Source: Hippophae tibetana (lineage: Eukaryota > Streptophyta > Magnoliopsida > Rosales > Elaeagnaceae). From it: a stretch of 64,000 bases of DNA. Positions 12,591 to 26,000 of this stretch are shown piece after piece. Both the position numbers and the translations under genes were made by a program. The notes below the pieces were generated by a model, which was not told where the DNA came from, searched no databases, and saw nothing but the letters and a program-made list of their open reading frames with translations. The stretch's first letter is position 1. Each line of letters starts with the position of its first letter. Location: the NCBI GenBank assembly GCA_037013495.1, contig CM072804.1:33892501-33956500 (forward strand). The letters are read 5' to 3'.

Positions 12591-12829
12591 TGTTTTAATT
12601 ATCTCATTGTCGGATAATTAACGATTCTATATTTGTCGCTTATCTTATTGGATATTTACTTAATATTGATACTTATCTGTTGAACCAGTACTTACTAGGA
12701 AGATATGTGAGTTATTTACTAACTCTGACCTCTTATATCGTGTCATATGACATGAACTATTTTACACTAACACATATATTGCTACCATTACAATTGATAA
12801 TTTAAATATTAAGACTCATTTTTTTCAAC

Positions 12830-13660
12830 CTATAATTAATTATCACATCAGTTGTATTAATACATAATTTATGATAAATAGATTTTTTTTAAAATTAATC
12901 ATATTATTGATTTATGCTGTGATTTGGAACTCATATCAACATAATTGTCAAATAAATAATTCTAGTTTGGATCTAGATACTACTAAAATGTTGATATCCA
13001 ATGACAATCATAAAAATCGTGGCTTAAGTGGGAGAGAGCATAAACTCTTACGTATGATCATAGTTAAAAACTTTGATCATACGCATACTATTTGGTCACG
13101 ATTTTGTGAAAGTCTATAAGTTATTAAATATTTATTATCACAGTTATAATGTTAAATCGTGACCTTATATATAACATTAGGTCATAATTTTATCGATAAC
13201 TAAGATGTAATCTTAGTTTAGTCTCGATTACATTAAAATTGTGATTTTTATTTTCATATTTGATCTTAATTACATTAAAATAATGACATTTTTATACTGA
13301 TATTTGATCTCGATTATACTAAAATTGTGGCCTATTATATTTTTATTGTCCTAGTTTTAATGCAAAACCATGACCATAAATATAATTAGATATTCATTTT
13401 TTTTGCCATGATTTTATATCAAAATTGGGACAACATGCATTACTCTATTAATAATCTCATTTTACTAATTTTTCTTACATTTCATAAATTTAAATTCATA
13501 TTTTTTTTATCATATCTTACATTTAGCACTCAAGATTAATGAATTATCAAAATTTATTAATTATAATATTAAAAATGAATATTTTATATTAAAATTAATA
13601 GTGTAATTATATTTGAGAGTTCATGTAATAAAATACAATAAACCTTACTCATTAAAGTAT
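12830..13660. repeat. Dispersed repeat, copy A, with internal short tandem repeats
   Basis: Between 13030 and 13390 phrases of the type TCGATTACATTAAAATTGTG and ATTTGATCTCGATTA recur about every 60-70 bp, in slightly changed form. The right part (13530-13640) matches the right part of the repeat at 60260-60690 (shared pattern TTTATTAATTANAATATTAAAAAT ... AATTATATTTGAGA). Tandem motifs near one end resemble the subterminal repeats of CACTA or Mutator-type elements, but no terminal repeat was found. Confidence 0.5.
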
Positions 13661-15880
13661 TCCAAAATATTAATATTACTTCTAAAGTTTACCAATAATA
13701 ATATTAACTAAATAGTATTGATGTAAGTGAATCTAATAAATTTATTAATGAATTAATTACATATTAAAAAAAGTAATCAAGAGTGTATAAAAATTAACTA
13801 GTTATAAACATGGGGTAACTATCGTTGTAAGAATAGATCGTGAACTCCACACGCTTATTCTACATTTTATCAATATCACCATCCATATAAGTTTTTTAAT
13901 GATTAAGTTATATATGTTCACACATTGGTCACAAGTTTTACTCATCAAAACTCATGGCTTTAATTTTTTTAAAAAATTAGGAATAAATTTACAAAACCAA
14001 ATGTCATTAATGTCATATTACTTATTCGCTTTGGAACATTAAGTACATTTTTTTAAATGAATAAATTTAAGTTATTTCTTTTAAAAAATTAACATATTAA
14101 AAAATAAAAAAATTATTAAGGAAATTATTTTCATGTTAAAAATGACTATTGAATATAAATAACTACTTGTTTCATCAACTAATAAACTTATTAAATTATA
14201 TATATATAAATTTATTTTATTTATGAAAATATCTAACATACTTTAGTATAATTATATTGTAATAAAAAATTATGATAAAGATTAATTGTAGATAAAATAA
14301 TTGAATGTTTATAAATTAAGCATAATTATTAAAAATAAAAATATTAGTGGTATATATAATTTGATAAATGTATATTAATTAAGATAAAAAAGTCTCTCAT
14401 AATAAGTTCTATCATGAGGTATATAGACATGTCATTTATAAATATTCATTTTTTTTCTTAATAAATTAGATGAAATTATGTTTGATAATCATATTTATGT
14501 TAATTTTGCATGTTAATTTTGTATGATATTGTGTTCATATGATAATTAATATAATGAAAAATAATTTTAAAACTTTTGAATAAATTATTTATGGAATATG
14601 ATTTTAAACTTATAAAACAATTATTAAAAAATATTTAATCCAAATATTTTTGTGTCATATAATAATCGTATTAAAATGTGTAAGATTATCTCCTTTTACT
14701 TTAACAAGAAAGAAATTAAAAAAAACTTAAATTTTGTTATTATTATTATTATTATTATTTAAAATTTTAAAAACTAAAAAAAAAAAAATAGTCATTCGAT
14801 GAGAATTAACACCCGCATATATAGACCGCCTCTTGGGGCGGGTCTGCTATTTAAAGAGAATAAACAAAACAAATTAATGTTCGAGACCATTCTTTAAAAT
14901 AAGAACATCTAACAGGATTTAAATAAAGACAGGATTAGATTAATTTTCCGTTTTTCACCGTATGAGCGAGTCCTGTTACTTTTGTTCCCCCACATACTAA
15001 ATTTATACCATTTCCAGGTAGGGAAGATTAATATATATATATATATATATACTTAAACAACTAACAGAAAAGCACTAGAACTAGCAATTTAGTTATAATA
15101 TCAAATAGTTCAGTATAATTTATCATAATTGATGATCCCCTAGATATCTACGCGACATAAAAAATATTTATTTTAAAATACAAAAATGTTAAAACTTTAG
15201 AATGGAGATTTGAATTCATAATATAAGACACCTCCCCTCCTTTATTTTTAACAACTAGGGTGATTAGCATCTGAGTTAATGTTTTTACTTTATGATAATA
15301 ATATTAACATAATTATTTTTATTATTAATTATAAAAAATAAAAAATTATTTTTTTATTTTTATTATTAATTAAGTATTAATATCTTATCTTAATTATTGA
15401 ATTAATTATTTATTAATCAATTATTTTTAATAAAATAATAATTTAAATTATGATAATATTATTACTCGTGTAATTATATCAAAAACAACAATTTAATCCA
15501 TTGGTTAATTTGCATGATAATTTAGTTATTTTATTTTAAAAATTTGATAATATAAGATAAAATGATTAATTTTTTTATTTTTTATTTATTAAAATATTAT
15601 TTTTATAAATTGTATTTAATAATAACTTTCTATGAGCACAAATTAATAAAAGAAAATTAAAATATAAAATTTTTAAAATTTAATTATTTACTATTATATT
15701 ATTAATAAAAAACTATTAAATTAATATAAAAATAAGAAAGAATTAAATTATTCTAACATGCTTACATTTGTCACTTTCCTTTATTATATAATTTTATAAA
15801 AATTTAAAAATTGGTTTACCAAAAGAAACAATTTTTGAAATTGTTACATTTCCATAACCACTATTCTGTATATTTATGAT
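13661..15880. other. AT-rich intergenic region upstream of the pyrophosphatase gene
   Basis: No gene is supported. It contains simple repeats: (ATT)n near 14736-14758 and (AT)n near 15032-15050. An island with GACCGCC..GGGGCGGGTC near 14824-14846 forms a short inverted repeat. Confidence 0.5.
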
Positions 15881-15888
15881 CTATCATC

Positions 15889-15922
15889 AGCTCTCTCTCT
15901 CTCTCCCATTCCCTATATATAA
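15889..15922 (+). promoter_or_regulatory. Probable core promoter of the pyrophosphatase gene
   Basis: A CT-rich run (CTCTCTCTCTCTCTCCC) is followed by TATATATAA at 15914-15922, about 135 bases before the start codon. That leaves room for a 5' UTR of roughly 100 bases, and TATA boxes next to CT runs are common in plant core promoters. No transcription start is proven. Confidence 0.5.
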
Positions 15923-16057
15923 GCTAAGCTCTATCGCGTTCTCAATCTCGATTATCATATATTCTCTTCCACCGCTTAACCTCAAACACGCTCATTTTTT
16001 TTCTCTCTGCAGTATATATTTTTCTTTTCAGTTTTTTTCTCTGAAGTTTTTTAAGAT

Positions 16058-19000
16058 ATGGGAGCGGTACTTTTGCCAGATCTCGGAACCGAGATATTGA
16101 TTCCGGTTTGCGCGGTAGTGGGAATTGGATTCGCTCTGTTTCAGTGGATATTGGTTTCCAAAGTTAAGCTCTCGACGGCTAAAGATTCATCCTTCAACAA
16201 GAATGGTTTCAACGATCACCTCATTGAAGAAGAAGAAGGTCTCAACGACCACAACGTTGTCTCTAAATGCGCTGAAATCCAAAACGCCATCTCCGAAGGT
16301 CCCTCTCTTTAAAAAAAATTTCATTTCCGATATATTCTGATCGTAGTGCTTGAGTTAGTCTATCAAGTATTTTGTTGATTTTTTATGTTATGGTAGATCC
16401 GGCGTTGTTTTTGGTTGTGTCTTTCGGTTTCCCGGTCTGTCCATCTGTTTCCGAGCTTGTATCTAATAAGGTAAAACGTGTTTGGTAGAAAATAATAGTA
16501 ATAATAATGTAAATTATATAAAGTATTTATACGTTACTCTTAATTTAAAATATAATATAAATTATTTTAACAATATTAACTCATTTCTCTTACAATCTTG
16601 AAAAATATGTTATAAGGTTGTATATTTTTTAAATATTTCTATAATTATTTATTTTATTTCATTTAAAAATTTAAAAGTTTATTTGTTAATTTAATTTAAT
16701 TTACTTTATAATTTTAAAATTTTATTTAATATTTATTATTATTTTGATTTTATTGATTAAATAAATATAATAATATTATTATTTTTATTAAATTTTTATT
16801 TTTATTATGTTTTATCAAAATTTAAGTACGTAAGGAATTGGTTTTAGTTTTTTTTTTGGCTAGAATATTTCATTATAATAATCATTTAAAATAATAAATA
16901 ATTATGAATTAAAATAATAATAATCATGTTATTTAACTCGATTAAATAGAATTTTTCATTTTGTTACATGACTTATATTTGCTGACATTTGGCTTCAGAT
17001 GTTTTTACGAATTTGTTATATTTGTACTTCTATAATTCTTAGATCTGATATGGTTGCTGGTTCTCGAATGGGGTCCACGATTTTTAAAATAATATTTTTT
17101 GTAATCAATCTTGATTCTCGTTGTAATAACTGTTTATTTGCATTGAGGAATTATTGGCTGTTAATGGCCAAACTGTAACAACCGATAATTTGTATTTAAA
17201 ATTATACATTTTTTGCTTGAATTCAAACAATACTGAAAACATAATTATGAGCACAATGCTGGTCTTGCGAACTTTTGCCGAAAATTACACAAGGAGTTAT
17301 CCCTAAAACTCTAAACAAAATAGCTCCCCTTGATTTAGACCACCATATGCCATATTATCCTCCTTTTGATTGAGAGGATATTATTTTTATTGTTTTAAGT
17401 TTTAGAGATATTATATATGTTATTTTCTCCTTTTATTTTAATTGATAGTTGTATTCTGGATTTTATTCATGGGTGTATCTTTGTTTTCTAAAAGAAATAA
17501 AAATTATTGGCAATGAAATGCTAGCACAAGTGGTTGATATCTGAATTTTATCTATTAGCGTAATAAAAAATTTTTATGCACATGCCTTTTAATCTTCTAG
17601 ATCTGGTTTCTTTGCCTCCCAAATTTGGCTCTTTATTTTTTCAAGGATGGATAGGAGTATGTGGATTCATATTTTGCTTTATAAAGCTTTAACTTTTTAT
17701 GGTGCGTGGACTTTAGTTGGGCCAACGTCCTCATTATCCTGGCTTTGTTTTGGTTCTATTTAATGTTAATATCACTAATGAGAATCACTCTCTCATGAAA
17801 GTCTCAGCATGACTCCTGGCATCTAGCTTGTGCAGCCTGGATTTTATGGTTTTCATTTCATTTGAGACTAATATTGGCATTTTGTTTTTAGCCATATGGA
17901 TTCATCAGGAAATACAATTTTCATAACTTTGGGCTGGGTAAATTGGTGAGTCCTTAGTCAAGTATAGGGGAATAATAACTTAGTCATGCTTTTAGATGAG
18001 AGATTAAATTTAGTGGGTGTATCTTGTTATTTGAAGATGATAAGGTTTCTGTCGAAGTCACTCCTCCCCTCATTTTTTGGTTGATGGTTGCCAGGCCAGT
18101 AATACTTTTTGCATGATGATTCCATTTTAGTAATAATTACTTGATTCAATTAGGCTGGAGTGATTAGATTATAAATGTCTGTTCTGCTACACTGGTTATT
18201 CTTTATTTCTTTGCCCTTTTAAAATTGTTATTATGATAAATTTAAGGTGTTTTCAAATTGCAGTTTGCTTTCTACGTGGATTTTTTAGTTGTCTTAGACA
18301 TGCAAAGTTATCTAATGTTTGTCTGAGGAACTTTGTGCATCACTAACTTTGTGATGCTTGGATGTTGCAGGAGCAACTTCATTCCTTTTTACCGAATACC
18401 AGTATGTTAGTATATTTATGGTAGCTTTTGCAGTCTTGATTTTCCTCTTCCTTGGATCTGTGGAGGGATTTAGCACAAGCAGTCAGGTATGCACATACGA
18501 CAAAACAAAGATGTGCAAACCTGCCCTTGCAACTGCTATCTTCAGCACCGTATCCTTTTTGCTCGGTGGTGTTACATCAGTGGTTTCTGGGTTCCTTGGA
18601 ATGAAAATTGCTACCTTTGCAAATGCCAGAACCACACTTGAGGCAAGAAAAGGTGTGGGAAAGGCTTTTATTGTTGCATTCAGATCTGGTGCCGTTATGG
18701 GCTTTCTCCTTGCTGCAAATGGCCTTCTTGTTCTTTATATTACTATTAACCTCTTCAAGCTGTACTATGGTGATGACTGGGGAGGTCTTTTTGAAGCTAT
18801 AACTGGGTATGGACTTGGTGGATCTTCAATGGCTCTCTTTGGTAGAGTTGGTGGAGGTATCTACACTAAAGCTGCTGACGTTGGTGCTGATCTTGTTGGC
18901 AAGGTTGAAAGGAACATTCCTGAGGATGACCCCAGAAATCCAGCTGTAAGGATTATATAGAAATTTCATTTAGACTCTAGGTTATTGCTTTGCTCTTAGT

Positions 19001-21206
19001 CTGACATCCATGACTTCCATTACAGGTTATAGCTGATAATGTAGGTGACAATGTCGGTGACATAGCTGGTATGGGGTCTGATCTATTTGGCTCATATGCG
19101 GAGGCATCATGTGCTGCCCTTGTTATTGCTTCAATTTCATCCTTTGGAATCAACCATGAGTTGACTGCAATGTTATTTCCACTCATTGTTAGTTCCATTG
19201 GTATCCTGGTTTGCTTAATCACTACATTATTTGCAACTGATTTCTTTGAGATTAAGGCTGTGAATGAAATTGAACCAGCACTAAAGAGGCAGCTTATCAT
19301 ATCTACTGTTCTGATGACTATTGGGATTGCTATTGCTTCTTGGATTGCACTTCCATCTTCCTTCACCATCTTTAATTTTGGATCCCAGAAAGTTGTGAAG
19401 AACTGGTGAGTTTTACCTTGTCCTTACGACCAGTACCTGAGTTTCCATTATGAAATGTGTTTTTATGCTGTTAAATTATATACACAAGGTATTAACGTAA
19501 ATTTAAGCCTTGCAGGCAACTATTTTTATGTGTTGCTGTTGGCTTGTGGGCTGGGCTTATTATTGGTTTTGTTACAGAGTATTATACTAGCAACGCATAC
19601 AGGTAATTAGTTTGTTGGTGTCTATGTATCTATGCAATTGTTATTATGTTTGACTCTGATTGTTGGCTTAATTAATATTTATTTATTTTTTATAGTCCTG
19701 TACAAGATGTTGCTGATTCCTGCCGAACTGGAGCTGCCACCAATGTAATATTTGGCCTTGCATTGGGATACAAGTCTGTCATTATTCCAATTTTTGCTAT
19801 TGCAATCAGCATTTTTGTCAGTTTCAGCTTTGCTGCTATGTACGGTATTGCTGTAGCTGCCCTTGGAATGCTTAGTACCATTGCCACTGGATTGGCTATT
19901 GATGCATATGGCCCAATCAGTGACAATGCTGGAGGTATTGCTGAGATGGCGGGAATGAGCCACAGAATTCGAGAGAGAACTGATGCTCTTGATGCTGCAG
20001 GAAATACCACAGCTGCCATTGGAAAGGTGACTTTCTTCTAGATGTTGGCCACTTCTTTACTTTGATGTTCAGGTGCTCTTGTTAAGCATACTAAATTATA
20101 ATTTGCTAGAAATCCGACTTGTTTCTAGTGTCATGAATGTAGAAGACATGCATGTCTCTAGTGTTTCTTATTTATAATACATGCATAACTCTAGTTTTTC
20201 TGAGTTATAATACATGCATGTCTCCAGTTTTTCTTTGTTTTGTGGAACTGGCTGTATTTTAATTGCATCGAGGAAAATCTTCAAAAGATATCATCAGAAG
20301 CCAAACTTGATTAATAGGATTCTTTTGTTTTTATTTTCAGGGTTTTGCCATAGGTTCTGCTGCACTTGTATCCTTGGCTCTCTTTGGTGCCTTTGTAAGC
20401 CGTGCATCTATTTCTACCGTTGATGTATTGACTCCAAAAGTGTTCATTGGTTTAATTGTGGGCGCAATGCTTCCTTATTGGTTCTCTGCCATGACAATGA
20501 AGAGTGTGGGAAGTGCAGCTCTAAAAATGGTTGAGGAAGTTCGCAGACAATTTGCGACCATCCCAGGTCTCATGGAGGGTACTGCTAAGCCTGACTATGC
20601 AACCTGTGTTAAGATCTCCACAGATGCTTCCATCAAGGAGATGATTCCACCAGGTGCTCTTGTCATGCTTACACCCCTAATTGTTGGCATCTTCTTCGGC
20701 GTGGAAACTCTCTCCGGTGTACTTGCTGGATCCCTTGTCTCTGGTGTCCAGGTAACATTCATGAAATCGCTGGAGAAAATTTTCATCATGGTAGAGTTAT
20801 GAGCGACATATTCTAACCAAAATCTCTGCAACATACAGATTGCTATCTCTGCATCCAACACTGGTGGAGCTTGGGATAATGCAAAGAAATATATTGAGGT
20901 AAGAGCTCGAGGGCTCTTAGCTTTGCCATTCTATCAGTAACGTTATTGAAGAATTTGGTTTTATGATGAATTTGATCCCCTGAATTTATTTTTCTGTAAC
21001 AGGCTGGAGCTTCAGAGCATGCATTAAGCCTTGGTCCAAAAGGATCAGATCCCCACAAGGCAGCCGTCATAGGTGACACCATTGGGGATCCTCTGAAGGA
21101 TACATCTGGCCCATCGCTCAACATTCTCATCAAGCTAATGGCCGTTGAGTCGCTTGTGTTTGCTCCTTTCTTTGCAACGCATGGTGGTCTGCTCTTCAAG
21201 CTTTAA
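16058..21206 (+). CDS. Pyrophosphate-energised vacuolar membrane proton pump (type I H+-PPase)
   Basis: Hydrolyses PPi to pump H+ into the vacuole; a homodimeric multi-pass membrane protein. Exons: 16058-16298, 18371-18945, 19026-19405, 19516-19602, 19696-20026, 20341-20751, 20839-20898 and 21003-21206. All introns are GT-AG, and the sum is 762 residues, the usual size for plant type I pumps. Catalytic motifs are intact: [11 protein letters not shown] at about 250-260, D-N-V-G-D-N-V-G-D at 276-284, [12 protein letters not shown] in exon 5 and [10 protein letters not shown] in exon 8. The start is the only ATG giving the typical short N-terminus and first membrane helix. The acidic E-E-E-E-G stretch before the first exon junction is typical of the family. 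The K+-dependent (AVP1-type) class is inferred from close overall similarity. Intron 1 is long (2072 bp). Nothing is broken. Confidence 0.97.
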
Positions 21207-22020
21207 TTAAAGGATCGAAGCATTTCCCCAGTTTCATTTCGATTGACCTCACTTTTTTTATTTTCATTTTTCTTTTCTTCTCTTTGATGTCCTCTTTAAT
21301 TCATATCTTCATCAAGGTATAGTTTAGTCTGTGGTGCATATTATATCTTCTGAATTAGTGTCATCTAAGATTGAGCCTTTTTATTGATTGATTGAATGAT
21401 GATGATGATGATTCGACTGGGACGACTTTTCTTTTCATTTTTGTTGCAAGGACTGGTTATTTTCAGCTTTACTCTCTTTCTTATTTATTTTTTTTGTTAG
21501 TATAAAGGAATTGCATTAAAAGAAAAGAAAATATGACTTAATAATCCATATACCAGCCACACACAACCTGCAGTATAAGGAAATAGTATGATCCAGAAAT
21601 CATAAACAACAATCTCTCTCCAACATTTCAGTTAAATCTAGAAAAAACAGTAAAATTTAAAAAATCGATACAAATAATAAATAAAAAAATCAATTTATAT
21701 TTAAGTCAAAGTCTTCAAAAGCACTATCCAAGCTATCTAGCTAGAATAAAATGAGCAAATCGAGTAAATTCAGACTAGAACAAAATAAAAACAATTAAAT
21801 GGGTTTTAACATTCTTAACAATATTTAAAATTGCATATACTATAGTAATATCAAAGAAACACTATCAAAAAACAATAAAGAGTTTTAAGAATATAATGTA
21901 GCTTGTAAAAAAGAAAAAGAAAATCTCCTAAGTCCAAATTTTTATCCCTTGGTGGTTGGATCTCACATCTCTTTATTAACATAACATATTTTGTTTAAAA
22001 GTTCAAAATTATTGGTAAAA
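21207..22020 (+). other. 3' UTR and downstream spacer of the pyrophosphatase gene
   Basis: A T-rich stretch with a short GATGATGATGATG run near 21398, probably 3' UTR for the first 200-300 bases. No clear AATAAA was seen at the expected distance, which is common in plants. The rest is AT-rich with no feature until the rearranged LTR. Confidence 0.5.
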
Positions 22021-22023
22021 ATT

Positions 22024-22273
22024 GGTATCTTTGAATTTGGTATATTAATTGTATACAACTAATATACTTTATAAAGTATATTAATTGTATACAACTAATA
22101 TACAGCTTATAAAGTATATTAGTTGTATACAATTAATATACCAAATTCAAAGATACCAACTAATATACTTTTCCTAAAAACACTTTTAGGAAAAACAAAT
22201 TCTTTTTTTTATATTTATATATGTATTAATTTTCAGTGTAATGCAACTCTTGTAAATACATTTAGTGAATTTA
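22024..22273 (+). repeat. 5' LTR of copia element 2, rearranged
   Basis: The right half (from about 22155) matches 27460-27580, including CAGTGTAATGCAACTCTTG near the end. The left half does not align linearly with the 3' LTR. Instead 22024-22161 is an inverted repeat: GGTATCTTTGAATTTGG.. at the left returns as its reverse complement ..CCAAATTCAAAGATACC at the right, with arms of about 51 bp. The true left end of the LTR could not be placed. Confidence 0.7.
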
Positions 22274-22276
22274 ATT

Positions 22277-22288
22277 TGGTATCAGAGC
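22277..22288 (+). other. Primer-binding site of copia element 2
   Basis: TGGTATCAGAGC is a perfect copy of the usual plant copia site for initiator tRNA-Met, three bases after the LTR. Confidence 0.92.
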
Positions 22289-22324
22289 AGGAAAGAAAAA
22301 AAAAATTTATTTACCGGCTTCTGA

Positions 22325-22800
22325 ATAGAAGCACCGCGCCGCCGTCTTCTCGCACTGTTTAGCTCGCGCTGCAGTTGCAGATCTGTCGTCCACCTGCGTC
22401 GTCCAGTCCACGCTGTTCAGCCCGTGTCATCCACAGCGCAGCCCTGCGCCGTTCAACCCTGCGCAGCCCTGCATCGTTAAACCCTGCGCAGCCCTGCATC
22501 GTTAAACCCTGCGCAGCCCTGCGCGCCGTTCAGCCCCGCACAGCCTTGTGCGCCGTTCAACCCTGCGTAGCCCTGCGTCATCAACCCTGCGCAGCCCTGC
22601 GCCGTTCAGCCCCGCGTAGCCCTACGCGCCGTTCAGCTTGCGCCTCTGCGCGTCGTTCAGCCTCGCGTAGCCCTGCGCGCCGTTCAGCCCCGCGCCACTG
22701 TGCGCTGTTCAACCCTGCGCAGCGTCCAGCTTCGCGCCACCTGCACACCCCTACGCCGTCACCGACCAGCTCTTCGTTCAGAGCCGAAACCTGGTGTGCA
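22325..22800 (+). repeat. GC-rich degenerate tandem repeats in the leader of copia element 2
   Basis: About 475 bases built from variants of GCCCTGCGC, CGTTCAGCC and CGTTAAACCCTGCGCAG. They are far more GC-rich than anything nearby. An open frame of 144 codons (22375-22809) crosses it, but its product is only Arg/Ala/Ser/Pro-rich repeat and it lies in the untranslated leader between primer site and gag, so it is not called as a gene. Confidence 0.8.
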
Positions 22801-22854
22801 GTTTGTTAAAATTGTTTCTTATGTTTCTTAAATTTTTAGATTTTTAAAACCCTA

Positions 22855-22975
22855 ATTATCAGCCAAAATCAGCCCTAATTATTAGCCCAACCCAAGCCCA
22901 TCAGCTCCAAGCCCATTTATCAGCCCAACCCTAGCCCATCAGCTCCAAGCCCATTTATCAGCCCAACCCGCCCAC
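22855..22975 (+). repeat. Short repeats with AGCCCAT / AGCTCCAAGCCCATTTATC
   Basis: The phrase CCCATCAGCTCCAAGCCCAT with TTTATCAGCCCAACCC occurs twice in tandem (period about 44 bp), after a more divergent AATTATTAGCCCAACCC copy. It belongs to the gag leader of copia element 2. Confidence 0.7.
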
Positions 22976-23038
22976 ACACACAAAAAAAAATCCAAAATTT
23001 TTATTCCGCTACACAATATACTTTTTATTATTATTTCA

Positions 23039-26000
23039 ATGGAATATTCAAGACAACATCAAGTTTCTAGAATTCATGAAGTTCCAAATTTTGAAGTTTC
23101 TGTTAAGAGTTCAGAAATTGGTTCTTTCGGGGGTACTAAACTTAATGATACAAATTTTCAAACATGGAAAAAAGTTATGTCTGTTTATCTTCGTGGGATG
23201 CATAAGATGGGACATGTATCTGGATCAATTAGGGCTCCTAGCCAAGATGATATAGACGCCTATACTAGGTGGGAAGATGATGATGGCTTTGTCATGTCAA
23301 TTCTATTTACAGCAATCACTGGTGATATATTACAAATGGTGGAGGAATGTGAAACTACTGAGGCTATATGGAATACCTTAAGCAATCTTTATACAAATGA
23401 GTCTGACTTTATTCAAGTTCATGAACTCATGTGCAAAGCTGCTGGCATGCAACAAAATGGGCAACCAGTATCTCTTTTTGTATGGGCTGAAATTGACCAG
23501 AAACGCCCGTGTAAAATTAAAAATTCAGAAGACCTTTTGTGGTACCAGAGGGAGAAAGAGCTTGAACGAGTACATGCCTTTTTAAGAGGTCTTGATACAA
23601 AACATAATAGTGCTAAAGGCGAACTGCTTCGAATGTTAGACCCTTTGAGCTTGACTACTGCCTTTACATACATCCGTAAAGACGAATCTCAGCAAGAGAG
23701 TCTTCATCAGGCACATGTTGAGGTATCAAGCCTAGTCGTTCAAGCCAAATCAAAGGCACCCTTCCTCCAGCAGCAAAATTCAATTCCACTTCATCAGTAG
23801 GGACCTTCACCGGGTTTTACCAATCGCCCTCGTTCTCCCTACTCTTATTGCAATGAACAAGGGCATCTTCGTGAGACTTGTTGGAAACTATATCCACACT
23901 TGAAACCAAAAGCAGACTACTATGCAGCAAAACGACAAAATAGGTATCGCTCTAAAGCAAAAGTAGTTACCGTGCAAATTGTCCAAGAACCAGACTACTA
24001 TGGACAGAATCATCCTATGGAATGTGGAGGTATCTCTACAGCTTCAATAGTTGGTCGTGGTAAGATTGGTATGACCTTAAATGTTTCTCACTCTGTTGAG
24101 TCTAATACTTGGATTATTGATTCTGGTGCATCTGATCATATGACTTATGATAAATCTTATTTTAATGAGTTATTTCCCCCACCAGTATCTTATGTTACGA
24201 ATGCTAATGGTGAGGCCTTTCCTGTCTTAGGAAAGGGGTCAGTTTATATCACTCCATCTTTACAGCTCCATAATGTTTTATATGTACCTGACTTATCTCA
24301 TCACTTAATCTTTGTCCCACAGTTGAACCTTGAGTCTAAATGTTTCGTAACCTTTTATCCTATGTATGTGATTTTTCAGGATCTTTTTACCAGGGCAATA
24401 ATTGGTCGAGTGTATCTGAGGGGCAGATTGTTCCGTTTGGATCAGAACTACGGAGGGGAGAAACCAGGAGCAAGGGCAAGCACTGCATTGACTTCTAGTT
24501 CCGATAAGCTAAGTGAAATTTGGTTGTGGCATCGCCGCTTAGGGCATCCGTCTTTTAGTCTTATGAAAAAACTATGCCCACTTTATTTATTGGTGTTAGT
24601 GAGATTGTTTTACATTGTGAGACTTGTGTTTTGGCCAAGAGCCATCGTATTACTTATTCTCCTAGTATTTCTAATAAAAGTACTATTCCTTTTGAATTAA
24701 TTCATTATGATGTTTGGGGACCATCTAAAGAGCCAACTATATCGGGTATGAGATATTTCATTTCGTTTATCGATGATTGTACAAGGTTATCGTAGATTTC
24801 TCTTCTTAGAACAAAAGATGAAGTTTTTTCAATTTTTCAAAATTTTCATACCTTAGTTCAAACACAATATAATGCCATCATTCGGATCCTCCGTTCTGAC
24901 AATGGTGGGGAATATGTTAATCATGTCTTTCAAAAAAATTTCAAAACACATGGGATTATTCACCAAACTACTTATCCACAAACACAGGAACAAAATGGAG
25001 TGTCTAAAAGAAAAAATCCTCATTTACTTGATATGGCTCGTGCACTCTTATTTAGTGCTTATATGCCAAAATACCTTTGGGGTGATGCTGTACAGGCTTC
25101 TGCCCATCTCATCAATCGTCTCCCGTCTAGTGTCCTTAACGGAAACATCCCATTCCAGATTCTCGCATCTTACGTCTCCTTATCATCCTTTCATAATCTT
25201 CCTACCCGTGTATTTGGTTGTGTTGCTTTTATGCATATTCCTAAAAATCAAAGGTCTAAATTAGATGCTCGGGCAATTAAATGTGTGTTTGTTGGTTATG
25301 GAAGTTATCAGAAAGGGTACAAGTGCTTCCATCCACCAACCAGAAAGTATTATGTTACTATGGATGTCACCTTCTTTGAGGACATGAGTTATTTTTCCTC
25401 ACCTGATACTGCTCGTCAGGGGGAGAATACATATTTCGAAGAACTGTATCATAGTGAGGGGGAGGCATTAGGTGAATCACCAACTGATGTTTCAAAGAGA
25501 CAAGTCATTGCAGAAGTAGATGCTTCAAGTATTCAAGCACCAAATTCACTTACAACAAATGACATTGAAGACACAACTGTACCCTCAGATACCCTTGATC
25601 AACAACTCCCTGGTACTGAAGGTCACTCATCTGAGGTATGTACACCTACTGATACTAATAGCATTGAGTCTAATGTTGGACAGTATGTGTTACCAAATAG
25701 GTCTACTCGAGGTCAACCAGCCAAAAGGTATGAACCAAATATTCATGCAAAATCAAAATACACAGTAGCCAATTACATGTCCACTAAAAAATTATCTAAG
25801 TCATATAAATCATTTGTGAATCAAATATCTGGTGTATCAGTACCTAATAAAGTGCAGGATGCGTTGGGAGATCCAATATGGAGGAAGGCAATGGCTGAAG
25901 AGATGGATGCGTTAAAGAAGAACGATACTTGGCAACTTGTGTCACTACCACAAGGAAAAAAGGCAGTTGGTTGTCGATGGGTGTTTACTATAAAACATAA

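Noticed and set aside
22375..22809. 144-codon open frame as a protein gene
   Set aside because: It is only a translation of GC-rich tandem repeats in the leader of copia element 2; low-complexity Arg/Ala/Ser/Pro content, no domain.
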